From Butyrivibrio sp. NC2007 (lineage in GTDB: Bacteria; Bacillota; Clostridia; Lachnospirales; Lachnospiraceae), in the NCBI RefSeq assembly GCF_000421405.1, contig NZ_ATWY01000014.1, positions 1 through 64,000 of the forward strand: 64,000 bases of DNA, written 5' to 3'. Under the pieces are notes generated by a model, which saw nothing but the letters and a program-made list of their open reading frames with translations, made no database searches and had not been told where the DNA came from. Below, piece by piece: positions 23,454-33,208 of this stretch (positions are counted from its first letter, which is position 1; every line of letters starts with the position of its first letter). A program made the position numbers and the translations under genes.

Positions 23454-24932
23454 ATGGCACTTGAGAATTTACAGCCAAAGGAAGTATTTACATTTTTTGA
23501 GAAGCTGTGCAGCATTCCACACGGCTCATATAACGTACAGAAGATCAGCGACTATCTCGTATCTTTTGCAAAGGAGAGAAATCTTGAAGTTATTCAGGAT
23601 AAAGAGCTTAACGTAATAATCAAGGCTCCCGGCAGCGTAGGATACGAGGATAAAGAACCTGTAATCCTTCAGGGTCACATGGATATGGTGGCAGTTAAGG
23701 ATGACAAAGCAAATATTGATATGAAGACAGAGGGCCTTAGAGTCACAACAGACGGAGAATATGTCTGGGCAGAGGGCACCAGTCTTGGAGGAGATGACGG
23801 CATCGCAGTTGCATACTGCCTTGCTCTCCTTGATTCAAAGACCATTCCTCATCCACCACTTGAGGTTGTTATAACAACCAATGAAGAGACAGGAATGGAA
23901 GGCGCTAATGCAATTGACCTCTCAGGTCTTAAGGGCAGAAAGATGATCAACATCGACAATGAGGTTGAGGGACAGTTCATCACCAGCTGCGCAGGTGGAG
24001 CAAGATTCTACTCATACCTTCCTGTTAAGAGGGAGGCTTTCAAGGGTATAAAGCTCAAGGTAACGATTGATGGCCTTAAGGGCGGTCACTCAGGAGAGAT
24101 GATAAAGTGCGGAAGAGGAAACGCCAACGTGATCCTTGCAAGAACTCTTTTGGAGGCAAGTGACGTATCTAAATTTTCAATTATCGACATGCACGGTGGT
24201 GTTGCCGATAACGCAATCCCTGCATCAGCAGTAGCAGACATCGTTGTAGCAGCAGAAGATGCATCAGCATTTGTAAAGAGCCTTGCAGGAACTCTTAATG
24301 ACCTCAAGGGAGAGCTCGAGATCAAGGATCCTGATGTCATGATCAGCGTTCAGAATAAGAAGGCAGAAGATGCAGCTGCCGTCGATGAAATCGTAAGCCT
24401 TCCTGAAACCGAAGAGATGGCAATAACTGTAGAAGATTCCTTAAAGGTGGTCTCACTCATTGCCGTAATGCCTGATGGAGTACAGGCCATGAGCGCTTCC
24501 GTAGAGGGACTTGTTGAGACATCTCTTAACCTTGGCGTTCTGAGTACAGAAGAAAACCGTGTAATACTGGAGCAGTCAGTAAGAAGTAGCGTTGAGACTT
24601 CCAAGGAAAATCTTCTTAGAAAGCTTGAACTCATATCCGGCGGCTACGGAGCAGAGACTGTTATCAACAGCCGTTATCCCGGATGGAAGTATAACCCAAA
24701 TTCTGACCTCAGAGAGCATATGGTTTCTGTGTACAAAAAGATGTATGGCACTGAGCCCAGGATTGAAGCAATCCACGCAGGCCTTGAGTGCGGAATCTTA
24801 AGTGACAAGATCAGTGGCCTTGACTGCATCTCAATCGGACCTGACATGGATGATATCCATTCACCAAAGGAGAGACTCTCAGTTAAATCTACAGCCAATG
24901 TCTGGGAATTCTTAAAAGAAGTTTTGAAGTGA
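23454..24932 (+). CDS. pepD: aminoacyl-histidine dipeptidase (M20C)
   Basis: A 492-residue cytosolic metallopeptidase of the M20C family. Zinc-binding motifs are LQGHMDMV, GGDDGIAVAY and TNEETGMEGA, with Glu-Glu as the catalytic base region, and the C-terminal HAGLECGILSDK. The lid domain holds GLKGGHSGEMI. It hydrolyses X-His and related dipeptides. GGAGG at 23442-23446 sets the ATG at 23454; an ATG at 23433 in frame is less likely. The length is typical of PepD. Confidence 0.93.
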   Translation: MALENLQPKEVFTFFEKLCSIPHGSYNVQKISDYLVSFAKERNLEVIQDKELNVIIKAPGSVGYEDKEPVILQGHMDMVAVKDDKANIDMKTEGLRVTTDGEYVWAEGTSLGGDDGIAVAYCLALLDSKTIPHPPLEVVITTNEETGMEGANAIDLSGLKGRKMINIDNEVEGQFITSCAGGARFYSYLPVKREAFKGIKLKVTIDGLKGGHSGEMIKCGRGNANVILARTLLEASDVSKFSIIDMHGGVADNAIPASAVADIVVAAEDASAFVKSLAGTLNDLKGELEIKDPDVMISVQNKKAEDAAAVDEIVSLPETEEMAITVEDSLKVVSLIAVMPDGVQAMSASVEGLVETSLNLGVLSTEENRVILEQSVRSSVETSKENLLRKLELISGGYGAETVINSRYPGWKYNPNSDLREHMVSVYKKMYGTEPRIEAIHAGLECGILSDKISGLDCISIGPDMDDIHSPKERLSVKSTANVWEFLKEVLK

Positions 24933-24962
24933 TAAACAGGACAGTCGAAAAGGAGGCGTTAC

Positions 24963-25523
24963 ATGAATACCATCAGAAAAAGCATAATGGATGCTGTTGT
25001 TGATCTTTTCAACGAAAAGGGAATGAAGTTCACCATGGATGACATATCCAAGAAGCTCCACATCAGCAAAAAGACCATCTACAAGGAGTTTGATGATAAG
25101 GACGAGCTCTTTTACGCAACTGTTGACTATGGCTTTGCTGCCATCAAGCAGAAGGAAGCAGAGATCATTGCAGACGATTCCTTAGACCTTATTGATAAGA
25201 TATCCAAGGTCATTGTATGTCTTCCCGACAACTACAGAAATATCGACTTCAGGCAGGTTTATCAGCTCAGGGAGAAATACCCTGTTGTCTACAGCAGGAT
25301 TGCCGGCAAGATCGAGACTGACTGGGAAGAGACCGAGAAGCTCCTGGCAGAAGCCATGGAGAAGGGCTACATCAAGAAAGTGCCTATTCCCGTTATCAAG
25401 CTTACTATCGAGGGCGCCATCGAGAAGTTCCTCAGCACACAGGAACTTGCAGGAACTCAGGTTACTTACGAGCAGTCCCTCAACAGCATGATTGATATTA
25501 TTATGAACGGACTTCGCGCCTAA
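24963..25523 (+). CDS. TetR family transcriptional regulator
   Basis: A 186-residue TetR-type regulator. The N-terminal helix-turn-helix is MKFTMDDISKKLHISKKTIYKEF (about residues 22-44). The C-terminal part is all helical and should bind a ligand or form the dimer. AGGAGG precedes the ATG. It sits 20 bases before the alpha-galactosidase gene in the same direction, so it may control that gene or a distant target. Confidence 0.85.
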   Translation: MNTIRKSIMDAVVDLFNEKGMKFTMDDISKKLHISKKTIYKEFDDKDELFYATVDYGFAAIKQKEAEIIADDSLDLIDKISKVIVCLPDNYRNIDFRQVYQLREKYPVVYSRIAGKIETDWEETEKLLAEAMEKGYIKKVPIPVIKLTIEGAIEKFLSTQELAGTQVTYEQSLNSMIDIIMNGLRA

Positions 25524-25543
25524 GCGCCATTTGGAGGATAACA

Positions 25544-27937
25544 ATGATATACGCTGATGGACAGATATTTCTTTTACAGACCAAAAACACATCCTACATC
25601 TTCAGAAAGACTGAGACCGGTCATCTTGAGCACATTCACTTTGGAGGCTCCATCTTTTCTTCGGAGACCTATGCCCGCCTCAAGACGGAGATAGAGCTTG
25701 AGAGTAGAGATAAAGAGCTCCTTGAAAAGACAGTTCAGGCCATGGCTCCCAAGCATTTTAACGGCGGTGGCAACATGAACTACTATGATGATGAGCATGA
25801 AAAGCTCTGCCTTGAAATGCTGGGCCTTGAGTTTTCATCCTTTGGAAAGGGTGACATCAGAGAGCCTATGATAGAACTATACTATCCCGATGGAAATACC
25901 ACGGTAGATATGCTCTTTGACGACTATGAGATCAGAAAGGGTAAAAGAGCTTTAGAGACCCTTCCATCTTCCTACGATGATACAGACAGCGCACAGCAGC
26001 TTATAGTAAAGCTCTCCGACAAAGGATATGGTGCAAAGCTTGACCTTATCTATACCGTATTTCCCGACTGTGATGTGATCACAAGAAGTGCAGTCCTTAC
26101 AAACGACGGAGAAGGCGATATAAGGGTTGAGAGACTTCTTAGCACCTCTGTTGATTTCTATGAGACAGGACTTAAATTTACTTCTTTCCACGGCAGATGG
26201 GCCTATGAAATGGGTAAATCAGAGTCTTTATGCAAGGCAGGCAAGGTGGTTTCGGAAGAACTTGCTGCCGGAGAATCCGGTTCAAGATCCAATCCCTTTG
26301 TTATTGTCAGCAGTCCTGATGCAGATGAAAACAAGGGAGAGTGCTACGGCTTTAACCTTATTTACAGCGGAAATCACTACGAGGCCCTCTCATCAAACGG
26401 CTGCAGCATAAGCAGGTTTGTTACGGGTATTCAGCCAACAGGATTTTCCTGGATTCTTTCAAAGGGAGAAAAGCTCGAGTCTCCCGAAGCTGTTATGGCT
26501 TATTCCGGCAAGGGATTTAACGGAATGAGCATGGGTATGCATGAGTTTGTAAGAAAGCATGTGGTAAGGGGCTCATGGCGCGACAAGGAGCGCCCAATCC
26601 TCATCAACAGCTGGGAAGCCAACTACTTTAACTTCAACCAGGGCTCTCTTTTGAATCTTGCAAAAGAAGCAAAGAAGTGCGGAATTGAGCTCTTTGTAAT
26701 GGACGATGGCTGGTTTGGCGAAAGAAACGATGATCACAGGTCACTGGGCGACTGGGAAGAGAATAAGAAAAAGCTGCCCGGCGGCGTAAAAGAGCTGGCA
26801 GATAAGATATCGGATCTTGGAATGCTCTTTGGAATCTGGGTTGAGCCGGAGATGGTAAACGAGGATTCTGAACTTTACAAGGCACATCCCGACTGGGCTG
26901 TAATGGTTCCGGGGCATGCCCACACCAAGGGAAGATTCCAGTTAAACCTTGACCTTACAAAAACCGAAGTTCAGGACTACATCATAGATTCCATGAAAAA
27001 GGTCTTTTCCTCAGGGAAGATCTCTTACGTCAAGTGGGATATGAACAGGATATTCTCAGACCGCTTCTCAACAGGACTTGCTGCGGACAGACAGGGCGAG
27101 TTCCAGCACAGATATTACATCGGACTGTACAGGGTCATGAAAGAACTGACAGAGAGCTTCCCTGATATTCTCTTTGAAGGGTGTTCTGCCGGCGGAAACA
27201 GGTTTGATCTTGGTATCCTTTCTTACTTCCCGCAGACCTGGGGAAGCGATGATACAGATGCCTTTTGCAGGCTGGATATCCAGAGAGGCTACAGCTACGG
27301 ATATCCTGCAAGTACTGTGGGAGCGCATGTTTCAGCCTGCCCTAACCATCAGACTCTTGGAAATGCCACTCTTGAGACAAGGTTTGAGATCGCTGCAGCA
27401 GGATGCTTTGGCTATGAGCTCAATCTCTGCGACATGAATGACTCTGATAAAAAGATAATTTCAGATCAGGTGGAGTTCTACAAGAAGTGGAGAAAACTCT
27501 TCCAGTTCGGTGATTACTACAGACTCCCTGACGATGGCTACATGATCGTTTCAAGGGATAAGAAAAAGGCCATTGCCTTTGCGGTGGAGAAAAAAGCTAC
27601 TCCTAACTGTGATTACAGGTGCATAAGGACTCTTGGCCTTGATGATTCAAAGATTTATAATATTTCCAACAGAGTGGTGCCTCTTAGCGTAATGGACTTC
27701 GGAAGCCTTGTAAATACCATGGCTCCCGTACATGTTAAGCAGGATGGAATCATTCACCACCTTATTGATAAGTTTACGAATTTCACAGGAGAAGAGCAGA
27801 AGGAAACAGCTACCGGAGCTTCGCTTAAAAGCCGCGGCCTTTCACTGAACGGATCCTTTGCAGGAACCGGCTACGGTCCTGAGACCAGGATCATGAGGAC
27901 CGGTGATACAAGGCTCTATCTCTTTGAAGAAGCTTAA
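25544..27937 (+). CDS. alpha-galactosidase, GH36
   Basis: A 797-residue cytoplasmic GH36 enzyme with no signal peptide. An N-terminal beta-supersandwich region (1-310) precedes the barrel. The motif VKWDMNR places the nucleophile Asp-499, and WGSDDTDA at 567-574 contains the acid/base Asp (569 or 570). FVMDDGWFGER and CSAGGNRFD line the active site. It removes alpha-1,6-galactose from raffinose-family sugars or galactomannan oligosaccharides, which fits the mannan locus at the other end of the window. GGAGG precedes the ATG. Its stop overlaps the convergent CDF gene by four bases. Confidence 0.92.
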   Translation: MIYADGQIFLLQTKNTSYIFRKTETGHLEHIHFGGSIFSSETYARLKTEIELESRDKELLEKTVQAMAPKHFNGGGNMNYYDDEHEKLCLEMLGLEFSSFGKGDIREPMIELYYPDGNTTVDMLFDDYEIRKGKRALETLPSSYDDTDSAQQLIVKLSDKGYGAKLDLIYTVFPDCDVITRSAVLTNDGEGDIRVERLLSTSVDFYETGLKFTSFHGRWAYEMGKSESLCKAGKVVSEELAAGESGSRSNPFVIVSSPDADENKGECYGFNLIYSGNHYEALSSNGCSISRFVTGIQPTGFSWILSKGEKLESPEAVMAYSGKGFNGMSMGMHEFVRKHVVRGSWRDKERPILINSWEANYFNFNQGSLLNLAKEAKKCGIELFVMDDGWFGERNDDHRSLGDWEENKKKLPGGVKELADKISDLGMLFGIWVEPEMVNEDSELYKAHPDWAVMVPGHAHTKGRFQLNLDLTKTEVQDYIIDSMKKVFSSGKISYVKWDMNRIFSDRFSTGLAADRQGEFQHRYYIGLYRVMKELTESFPDILFEGCSAGGNRFDLGILSYFPQTWGSDDTDAFCRLDIQRGYSYGYPASTVGAHVSACPNHQTLGNATLETRFEIAAAGCFGYELNLCDMNDSDKKIISDQVEFYKKWRKLFQFGDYYRLPDDGYMIVSRDKKKAIAFAVEKKATPNCDYRCIRTLGLDDSKIYNISNRVVPLSVMDFGSLVNTMAPVHVKQDGIIHHLIDKFTNFTGEEQKETATGASLKSRGLSLNGSFAGTGYGPETRIMRTGDTRLYLFEEA

Positions 27938-29055
27938 TCGCTGTAGCTTACGTCCATGTTTGCGATGACTTCGAAGTCGGGATAAGCTTCTTTTACAGCA
28001 TTTATAGCGTTTTTAAACACATCCGTTTTGTTTGGTACGAAATCAACTACCAGATCAAAGCGGATGTTCTTTTTTTCAAAATCAACAAAGAATCCGTGCA
28101 TCTGAAGGACGTTGTCAAAGGAGGAGACGATCTTTCTTACGTTGTTTCTTACTTCGGTAATCTTGTCATCTTTGGTATTTACGGAGTAGATACCGATGGA
28201 AATAATGGATACGTTGTGCTCCACATAGACTCTGTCCTGGATTTCTCTTGTTATCTCATCAATCTTGTCAGCAGTGAAGGTGTCGGGAATCTCGATGTGA
28301 ACGGATGCCATTACACGGTCGGGACCATAGTCTGAAAATATCAGATCGTAGGCGCCCTGAACTCCGTCGACATCGACGATTGTCTTCTTGACTGCTGTTG
28401 ATACCGCTGAATCAATACGCTCTCCGAGGATCTCGCTTATGGTGTCTCTTAACATTTCAAGAGCTGACTTTATCATGATGATAGCGATGATGGCTCCGAG
28501 GTATGCCTCAACGGAGAGGTGTGTAAATATAAAGATGAAAGCAGCCAGCAGTGTGGCTGCGGAAATGATGGAGTCAAATCTTGCATCGGTGCCTGATGCG
28601 ACCAGGGATTCTGAGGATACCTTCTTACCTGTGTTTATGAAGAACTGACCAAGAAGGAGTTTGACCACAACGGCCACAGCTACGATGATAAGAGTAACAG
28701 TGCCGTACTGGGCAGGCTCTGGATGAAGGATTGATTTGCAGGACTCAACCAGTGATGTGATGCCGGCATAGAGCACGATGATTGAGATGATCATGGCGCT
28801 TAAATACTCAATCCTGCCATATCCGTAAGGGTGCTTTTTGTCGGGAGCCTTGCCTGCAAGAGCAGTTCCTATTATTGTGATGACCGATGAGAGGGCATCA
28901 CTTAAGTTGTTGACTGCATCAAGAACGATGGCGATGGAGCCGGATATCATGCCTACTATCATTTTAAAACCGGCCAGAAGTATGTTTACCACGATGCCGA
29001 TGATGCTGGTTCTGATGATGACTTTGCCTCTTGTAACTATCTTCGAATCTGCCAT
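27934..29055 (-). CDS. cation diffusion facilitator, manganese-like metal site
   Basis: A 373-residue CDF exporter with six membrane helices and a C-terminal cytoplasmic domain. Instead of the zinc-type HxxxD pair, the metal site reads NNLSD (NxxxD) in the second helix and DARFD (DxxxD) in the fifth. That ND-DD pattern is reported for manganese-exporting CDF proteins, so Mn2+ is the best guess, with iron possible. The C-terminal part (about 210-373) is longer than in a minimal CDF protein and may bind metal or regulate activity. It is convergent with the alpha-galactosidase gene. Confidence 0.85.
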   Translation of the reverse strand: MADSKIVTRGKVIIRTSIIGIVVNILLAGFKMIVGMISGSIAIVLDAVNNLSDALSSVITIIGTALAGKAPDKKHPYGYGRIEYLSAMIISIIVLYAGITSLVESCKSILHPEPAQYGTVTLIIVAVAVVVKLLLGQFFINTGKKVSSESLVASGTDARFDSIISAATLLAAFIFIFTHLSVEAYLGAIIAIIMIKSALEMLRDTISEILGERIDSAVSTAVKKTIVDVDGVQGAYDLIFSDYGPDRVMASVHIEIPDTFTADKIDEITREIQDRVYVEHNVSIISIGIYSVNTKDDKITEVRNNVRKIVSSFDNVLQMHGFFVDFEKKNIRFDLVVDFVPNKTDVFKNAINAVKEAYPDFEVIANMDVSYSD

Positions 29056-29188
29056 TTTCTATTACCTCACAATTGACTTTCTGTTTATGAATTGTACCAT
29101 AGATTTGGATGGGTCATACCACAATAATACAAAAATATGATAAAATTAATAGAGTATGGGCGTATTTTTCTTATTTTGAGGGGCGAAA

Positions 29189-30562
29189 ATGAAAAAGAGC
29201 ATCACAGCAGGTCTTATAACCTTTATTGCAGCGCTGGCCATCACAACCGTGATCGCAATTGTATATATTACAACTGCAGCAGGCAACAGAAGGGAAAGGG
29301 CTGAGTTTATTGCGGAATCTGTTGCAGACAGAATAGAAGCTGAGATCCAGAGGCGTGATTATATAACCCGAATGCTGGAGATTGAAGTTTCAAGCAGTAA
29401 GGACGGTATCACCCCTGAGAAGTTTGCTATTACCGCCGATGAAGTGTTCAACGACTACATGGATATAGTTGACATCACTTTGGCACCGGGTGGGATAGTC
29501 AGCTACAAGTATCCGCTGGACAACGGCATTGCGGAGAGGGAAGATCTCTTTTCCGACGGTGTTGACGGCATCTATGCGGATTACAGCAAGATGAGCGGAC
29601 TTGGAATAATCATGGCGCCTGTAACATTATCCGACGGAAGCTACGGCATCATACTCAGAAGACCTATCTATATGGGCGAAGTATCAGAAGAAAACTTCTG
29701 GGGATTTGCTTCAGTTAAACTCAATCTCTCAAGCTTTTTGTCCGATGTAAATATAAGAGCCCTGGTTGACGGAGGCTACGAATACAAGCTCCTCGGTGAT
29801 AACCCTATCACCGGTGAGAACCGTATGATCATGGAGTATTCAGAAAAAGAGCTGGCATCTCCCGTATCGTCAATGATAAATACGGTAGGTGGCAGTTACT
29901 GGACACTTCTTATTTCTCCGACCAGCAGCTGGATGAATCTCTATGAGATAATAGGTGCTCTGGCAATCGCAGTTGTTATCAGTGTCCTTGCGGCTCTGGC
30001 AGCAGCAGCTTACGTTTCGATGAAGGCATATTCCAAGGAACTTGAAGTTCTCTCTTACAGAGATGCTCTGACTAACATCAACAACAACAGAAGTTATCAG
30101 GAGCACATGGAAGAGCTCAGCAAAAAGAAGCTTCCATACGGCCTTATATTTATGGACCTCAATGACTTTAAACAGGTCAATGATACCTATGGTCATGAAG
30201 CCGGAGATACGCTCCTTAACATCGTTGCCAAGAGGCTTCAGAACAGTATAAGAGAGAAGGATAAGGCTTTCCGTATCGGCGGTGATGAGTTCGTTGTAGT
30301 TATCCATGGAACTCATGACAAGCAGTTCTATGAGGGCGTTATAGAAAGAATGCGTCATAATGTGGCAAGGGATGTAACCCTTAACAACGGTATCATCCTT
30401 AAGGTGTCCATTAGTGCCGGATTTGCACGTTGTCCTGAGGACGGAGCCAAGTTCGAGGACGTTGTAAAGAAGGCGGATGACGCAATGTACCACAACAAGA
30501 GAGCCTTCAAGGCTCAGAGAAACGGTGGCAGCAGAGCGGGGAATGCGCCATCGGGAAGATAA
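29189..30562 (+). CDS. membrane diguanylate cyclase (GGDEF)
   Basis: A 457-residue protein. Two membrane helices (about 7-27 and 254-276) flank an extracytoplasmic sensor of about 220 residues with a CHASE-like look (YKYPLDNGIAERED, then LRRPIYMG). The GGDEF domain (about 293-450) has an intact GGDEF at 364-368 and an RxxD inhibitory site (REKD) five residues upstream, so it should make c-di-GMP and be product-inhibited. GAGGGG precedes the ATG. It is co-directional with the degenerate EAL gene 19 bases downstream. Confidence 0.92.
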   Translation: MKKSITAGLITFIAALAITTVIAIVYITTAAGNRRERAEFIAESVADRIEAEIQRRDYITRMLEIEVSSSKDGITPEKFAITADEVFNDYMDIVDITLAPGGIVSYKYPLDNGIAEREDLFSDGVDGIYADYSKMSGLGIIMAPVTLSDGSYGIILRRPIYMGEVSEENFWGFASVKLNLSSFLSDVNIRALVDGGYEYKLLGDNPITGENRMIMEYSEKELASPVSSMINTVGGSYWTLLISPTSSWMNLYEIIGALAIAVVISVLAALAAAAYVSMKAYSKELEVLSYRDALTNINNNRSYQEHMEELSKKKLPYGLIFMDLNDFKQVNDTYGHEAGDTLLNIVAKRLQNSIREKDKAFRIGGDEFVVVIHGTHDKQFYEGVIERMRHNVARDVTLNNGIILKVSISAGFARCPEDGAKFEDVVKKADDAMYHNKRAFKAQRNGGSRAGNAPSGR

Positions 30563-30581
30563 TTAAGCGGAGAAAGGTAAA

Positions 30582-32237
30582 ATGGCGGGAGGAAATTTTG
30601 ACACAATCAACAGAATCTTTGACACCTTTGCGGTAACTTCAAGAAGCCGCTATGTCTATGTATATGACATGGAAAAGAATGTGTCCAGGTGGTCAGCAAA
30701 TGCTGTTGATTATTTCGGTTTAACCGGGGAGTATGTATACAATGCAAGTTCGGTATGGGAGATCCGTATCCATCCCGACGATATAGACAAGTACAAGGAG
30801 TACATTAATGCCGCTTTTTCCGGACAGAAAGTTGATCCCAACTTTGAGTACAGAGCCAGGAACAAGAACGGCGAATATGTAATTTGCTCTGCAAGGGGCG
30901 TTGTGATAAAAGACTATGTCGGAAGACCTGTCTTTTACGCATGCTCTATCATAAATAAAGGTATCGTTGATAACAGCGATCCGATAACTCTTTTGCCAAA
31001 TCAGTATGAGATGCTCAACTACATGAGGCAGCTTAAGGCTCAGATGAAAGAGTACTCAATCCTCATGATCAATTACATTGACTTTGGTGGCATCAACAGA
31101 AGATATGGCTATACCATGGGTAATACCATTTTAAGAGCAACAGCCCAAAGGCTGGTTGACGAGGGCAAGAACCTCGGAAGGGCCTTCAGGGGCGATGGAA
31201 CTACCCTTGCTTTCATTTCGGATTCCATGAACATAGAAGAGATCAAGAAATTCTACGGGCGCATGAGAATCTACGCCAGAGAATCTCTTATGGTGGATGA
31301 AAAGAAAGTAGGAGCAGAGCTTGCAGGTGGCGTTATCGTCTCGACAGATCATAACGTAGATGAGCATTCAATCTACACCAGCGCCAAGTACGCTCTTGAT
31401 TATTCCAAGACCCAGAAGCACGGAAATCTCATTATTTTCCACAACGATGCACTGGATAACAATAAGAGCAGTATTGAGCTTGTAGACGCAGTCAGAAACA
31501 GCGTTTTAAATAACTTTGAAGGGTTCCACCTTGAGTATCAGCCAAGAGTATCCTCTGTGGGCGGTAAACTTGTAGGAATGGAAGTCTTTGTAAGATGGAG
31601 CAAGGAACCATATGGAGAGGTGCTTCCTTCTGAATTTGTGCCCTGGCTTGAACAGGATCCGGTGTTCTATTCGCTGGGTAATTGGATTTTAGAGAAGGCA
31701 CTCACGGATGCCCTTGAGATCAGAAAGAACAACAAGGATTTCTATGTAAGTGTAAACCTTGCATTCATGCAGCTTGAGAGATCCGAGTTCAGAACAACTC
31801 TCCTTGATATCCTTAGAAAGACAGGTTACCCTGCAACAGGTATCTGCCTTGAGATGAGCCAGTCCAGCAGCAGACAGCTCTCCATGGAGCACTTAAAGAG
31901 TCAGATCGAGTTCATGAAGTCCTGTGGCATCAAGATTGGAGTTGATTGTTCGAGCTTCTCGGCTCTTGATATGGTTAAGAGTCTTCCGGTTGATATCGTG
32001 AACCTCTCGCCGGCTCTTACAGGAGTGGTTGCAGATAACCTCACCGTCAAATACATGATCGAATCCATCACCTCTTTTACCCACAGACTGGGTATTAGAA
32101 CGTGCTTTTCCGGCATAGAGGATCAGGCGACAGATGCAATTGCAAGGCAGTATCCTGTATCTGAGCTTATGGGTTACTACTATGGTAGACCTTGCAGAAT
32201 AGAAGATTTTAAGAAACTTGAGCTGCTTGGACAGTAA
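30582..32237 (+). CDS. PAS - degenerate GGDEF - degenerate EAL protein
   Basis: A 551-residue soluble protein. The PAS domain (about 20-125) has a PAS/PAC-like ICSARGVVIKDYVGRPVFYA. The GGDEF-like domain (about 135-285) has RGDGTTLAF in place of GGDEF, and the EAL-like domain (about 300-545) has MEVF at 333-336 in place of EAL. DC replaces the DD metal pair (GVDCSSF), and MSQS replaces the ITE-type motif. So both the synthetic and the hydrolytic sites look dead. I infer a c-di-GMP or protein-binding regulator, not an enzyme. It follows the active cyclase gene. Confidence 0.8.
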   Translation: MAGGNFDTINRIFDTFAVTSRSRYVYVYDMEKNVSRWSANAVDYFGLTGEYVYNASSVWEIRIHPDDIDKYKEYINAAFSGQKVDPNFEYRARNKNGEYVICSARGVVIKDYVGRPVFYACSIINKGIVDNSDPITLLPNQYEMLNYMRQLKAQMKEYSILMINYIDFGGINRRYGYTMGNTILRATAQRLVDEGKNLGRAFRGDGTTLAFISDSMNIEEIKKFYGRMRIYARESLMVDEKKVGAELAGGVIVSTDHNVDEHSIYTSAKYALDYSKTQKHGNLIIFHNDALDNNKSSIELVDAVRNSVLNNFEGFHLEYQPRVSSVGGKLVGMEVFVRWSKEPYGEVLPSEFVPWLEQDPVFYSLGNWILEKALTDALEIRKNNKDFYVSVNLAFMQLERSEFRTTLLDILRKTGYPATGICLEMSQSSSRQLSMEHLKSQIEFMKSCGIKIGVDCSSFSALDMVKSLPVDIVNLSPALTGVVADNLTVKYMIESITSFTHRLGIRTCFSGIEDQATDAIARQYPVSELMGYYYGRPCRIEDFKKLELLGQ

Positions 32238-32262
32238 GTAAGTCCTGCAGCCGGAGGAATAG

Positions 32263-33003
32263 ATGAGCAGGTTGTTTCGTTTCGTACAAGATAATGATGT
32301 GCTTAAGTCTTTTGAGGAGTTCAAGAATTCCGTACTCCTTGAAAGGCCTGTTGTTATTGCGCGCAACGGGGACTATACGCTCTTCCTTCGCAGAGTATCC
32401 GATGATGAACTGGAACTTACAACCGAGAATACCAAGAAGAGCCAGGTTACTGCCAGCAGGACCTATGTAGTCTCTGATACGACAAAAGAGCTTGTGGCAA
32501 GAGGCACAAGACATGCCTGCCAGAAGATGTCGGAACTTTCTGATGATGATGTAAACAGAAAGAGGCTTCAGATCTGGAAATGGTACATCATGGACTGGCA
32601 GCTGGAATATAAATCCAATACAAAAGAGCTTGTTGAAAAAGAGCTTCACTGGCAGGAGGATGTAAATGATAACAGGCAGGAAATCCTGGATATGGAGTCC
32701 TTCCTCCACGGGGATTACCTAAACCTTGGAAATACTCTTTCTCTCATAGACAAATATCTGGCTGATGATGAGAAACACAAGGAGGAATTTCGAAAGTTTG
32801 CCATCGAAGATATCATGGAGATGACAAGTGAAGATACCAGGGACAGGTCTCTTGCCGAAGCGGAGCAAAAGAGGCAGGAGGACGGTGTTAAGAAACACAC
32901 CTACAGATTCACCGTCAGCGTGGAAGCAAGCGACAAAGAACACGCAAGAGCAGCACTGCTGCGGTATCTGGCGGGAGACGACAGGATCAAGGTGCAGAAA
33001 TAA
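32263..33003 (+). CDS. unknown cytoplasmic protein
   Basis: A 246-residue hydrophilic protein with no membrane segment. A helical, charged middle (about 100-205) and a C-terminal domain that reads like a small ferredoxin-like or ACT-like fold (THYRF-type beta strand, then AALLRYLAGDDRI) are visible, but I do not recognise a family. CGGAGG precedes the ATG. It follows the degenerate EAL gene by 25 bases and may share its regulation. Confidence 0.5.
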   Translation: MSRLFRFVQDNDVLKSFEEFKNSVLLERPVVIARNGDYTLFLRRVSDDELELTTENTKKSQVTASRTYVVSDTTKELVARGTRHACQKMSELSDDDVNRKRLQIWKWYIMDWQLEYKSNTKELVEKELHWQEDVNDNRQEILDMESFLHGDYLNLGNTLSLIDKYLADDEKHKEEFRKFAIEDIMEMTSEDTRDRSLAEAEQKRQEDGVKKHTYRFTVSVEASDKEHARAALLRYLAGDDRIKVQK

Positions 33004-33092
33004 TAAAAAAAGTCTAAACCACTTTATAAACTTTTAATGGTTTAACGTAAAAAAGTGTGGCTTATTCTCTATCTTTTAGGGGGTATAAGAGA

Positions 33093-33098
33093 TATAAT
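33093..33098 (+). promoter_or_regulatory. -10 element of the small basic protein
   Basis: A perfect TATAAT sits 110 bases before the ATG at 33209. No strong -35 lies at 17-18 bases upstream. The position leaves room for a structured 5' leader. Confidence 0.35.
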
Positions 33099-33105
33099 GT
33101 ACCCA

Positions 33106-33175
33106 TTAAATGAAATTTTATTGTGAAAAGTTAAGGGTTGAGGGGCCTTTTTATTTCACCGGTCATTTCATTTAA
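33106..33175 (+). promoter_or_regulatory. folded 5' leader of a small basic protein
   Basis: TTAAATGAAAT at 33106-33116 pairs with ATTTCATTTAA at 33165-33175. Inside, GTGAAA pairs with TTTCAC, and AAGG pairs with CCTT. These nested stems form one long hairpin ending 20 bases before the GGAGG site. It could regulate translation or stabilise the mRNA; no riboswitch family is recognisable. Confidence 0.5.
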
Positions 33176-33208
33176 AATCATATTTCTTATGAGATGGAGG
33201 AATTGAAT

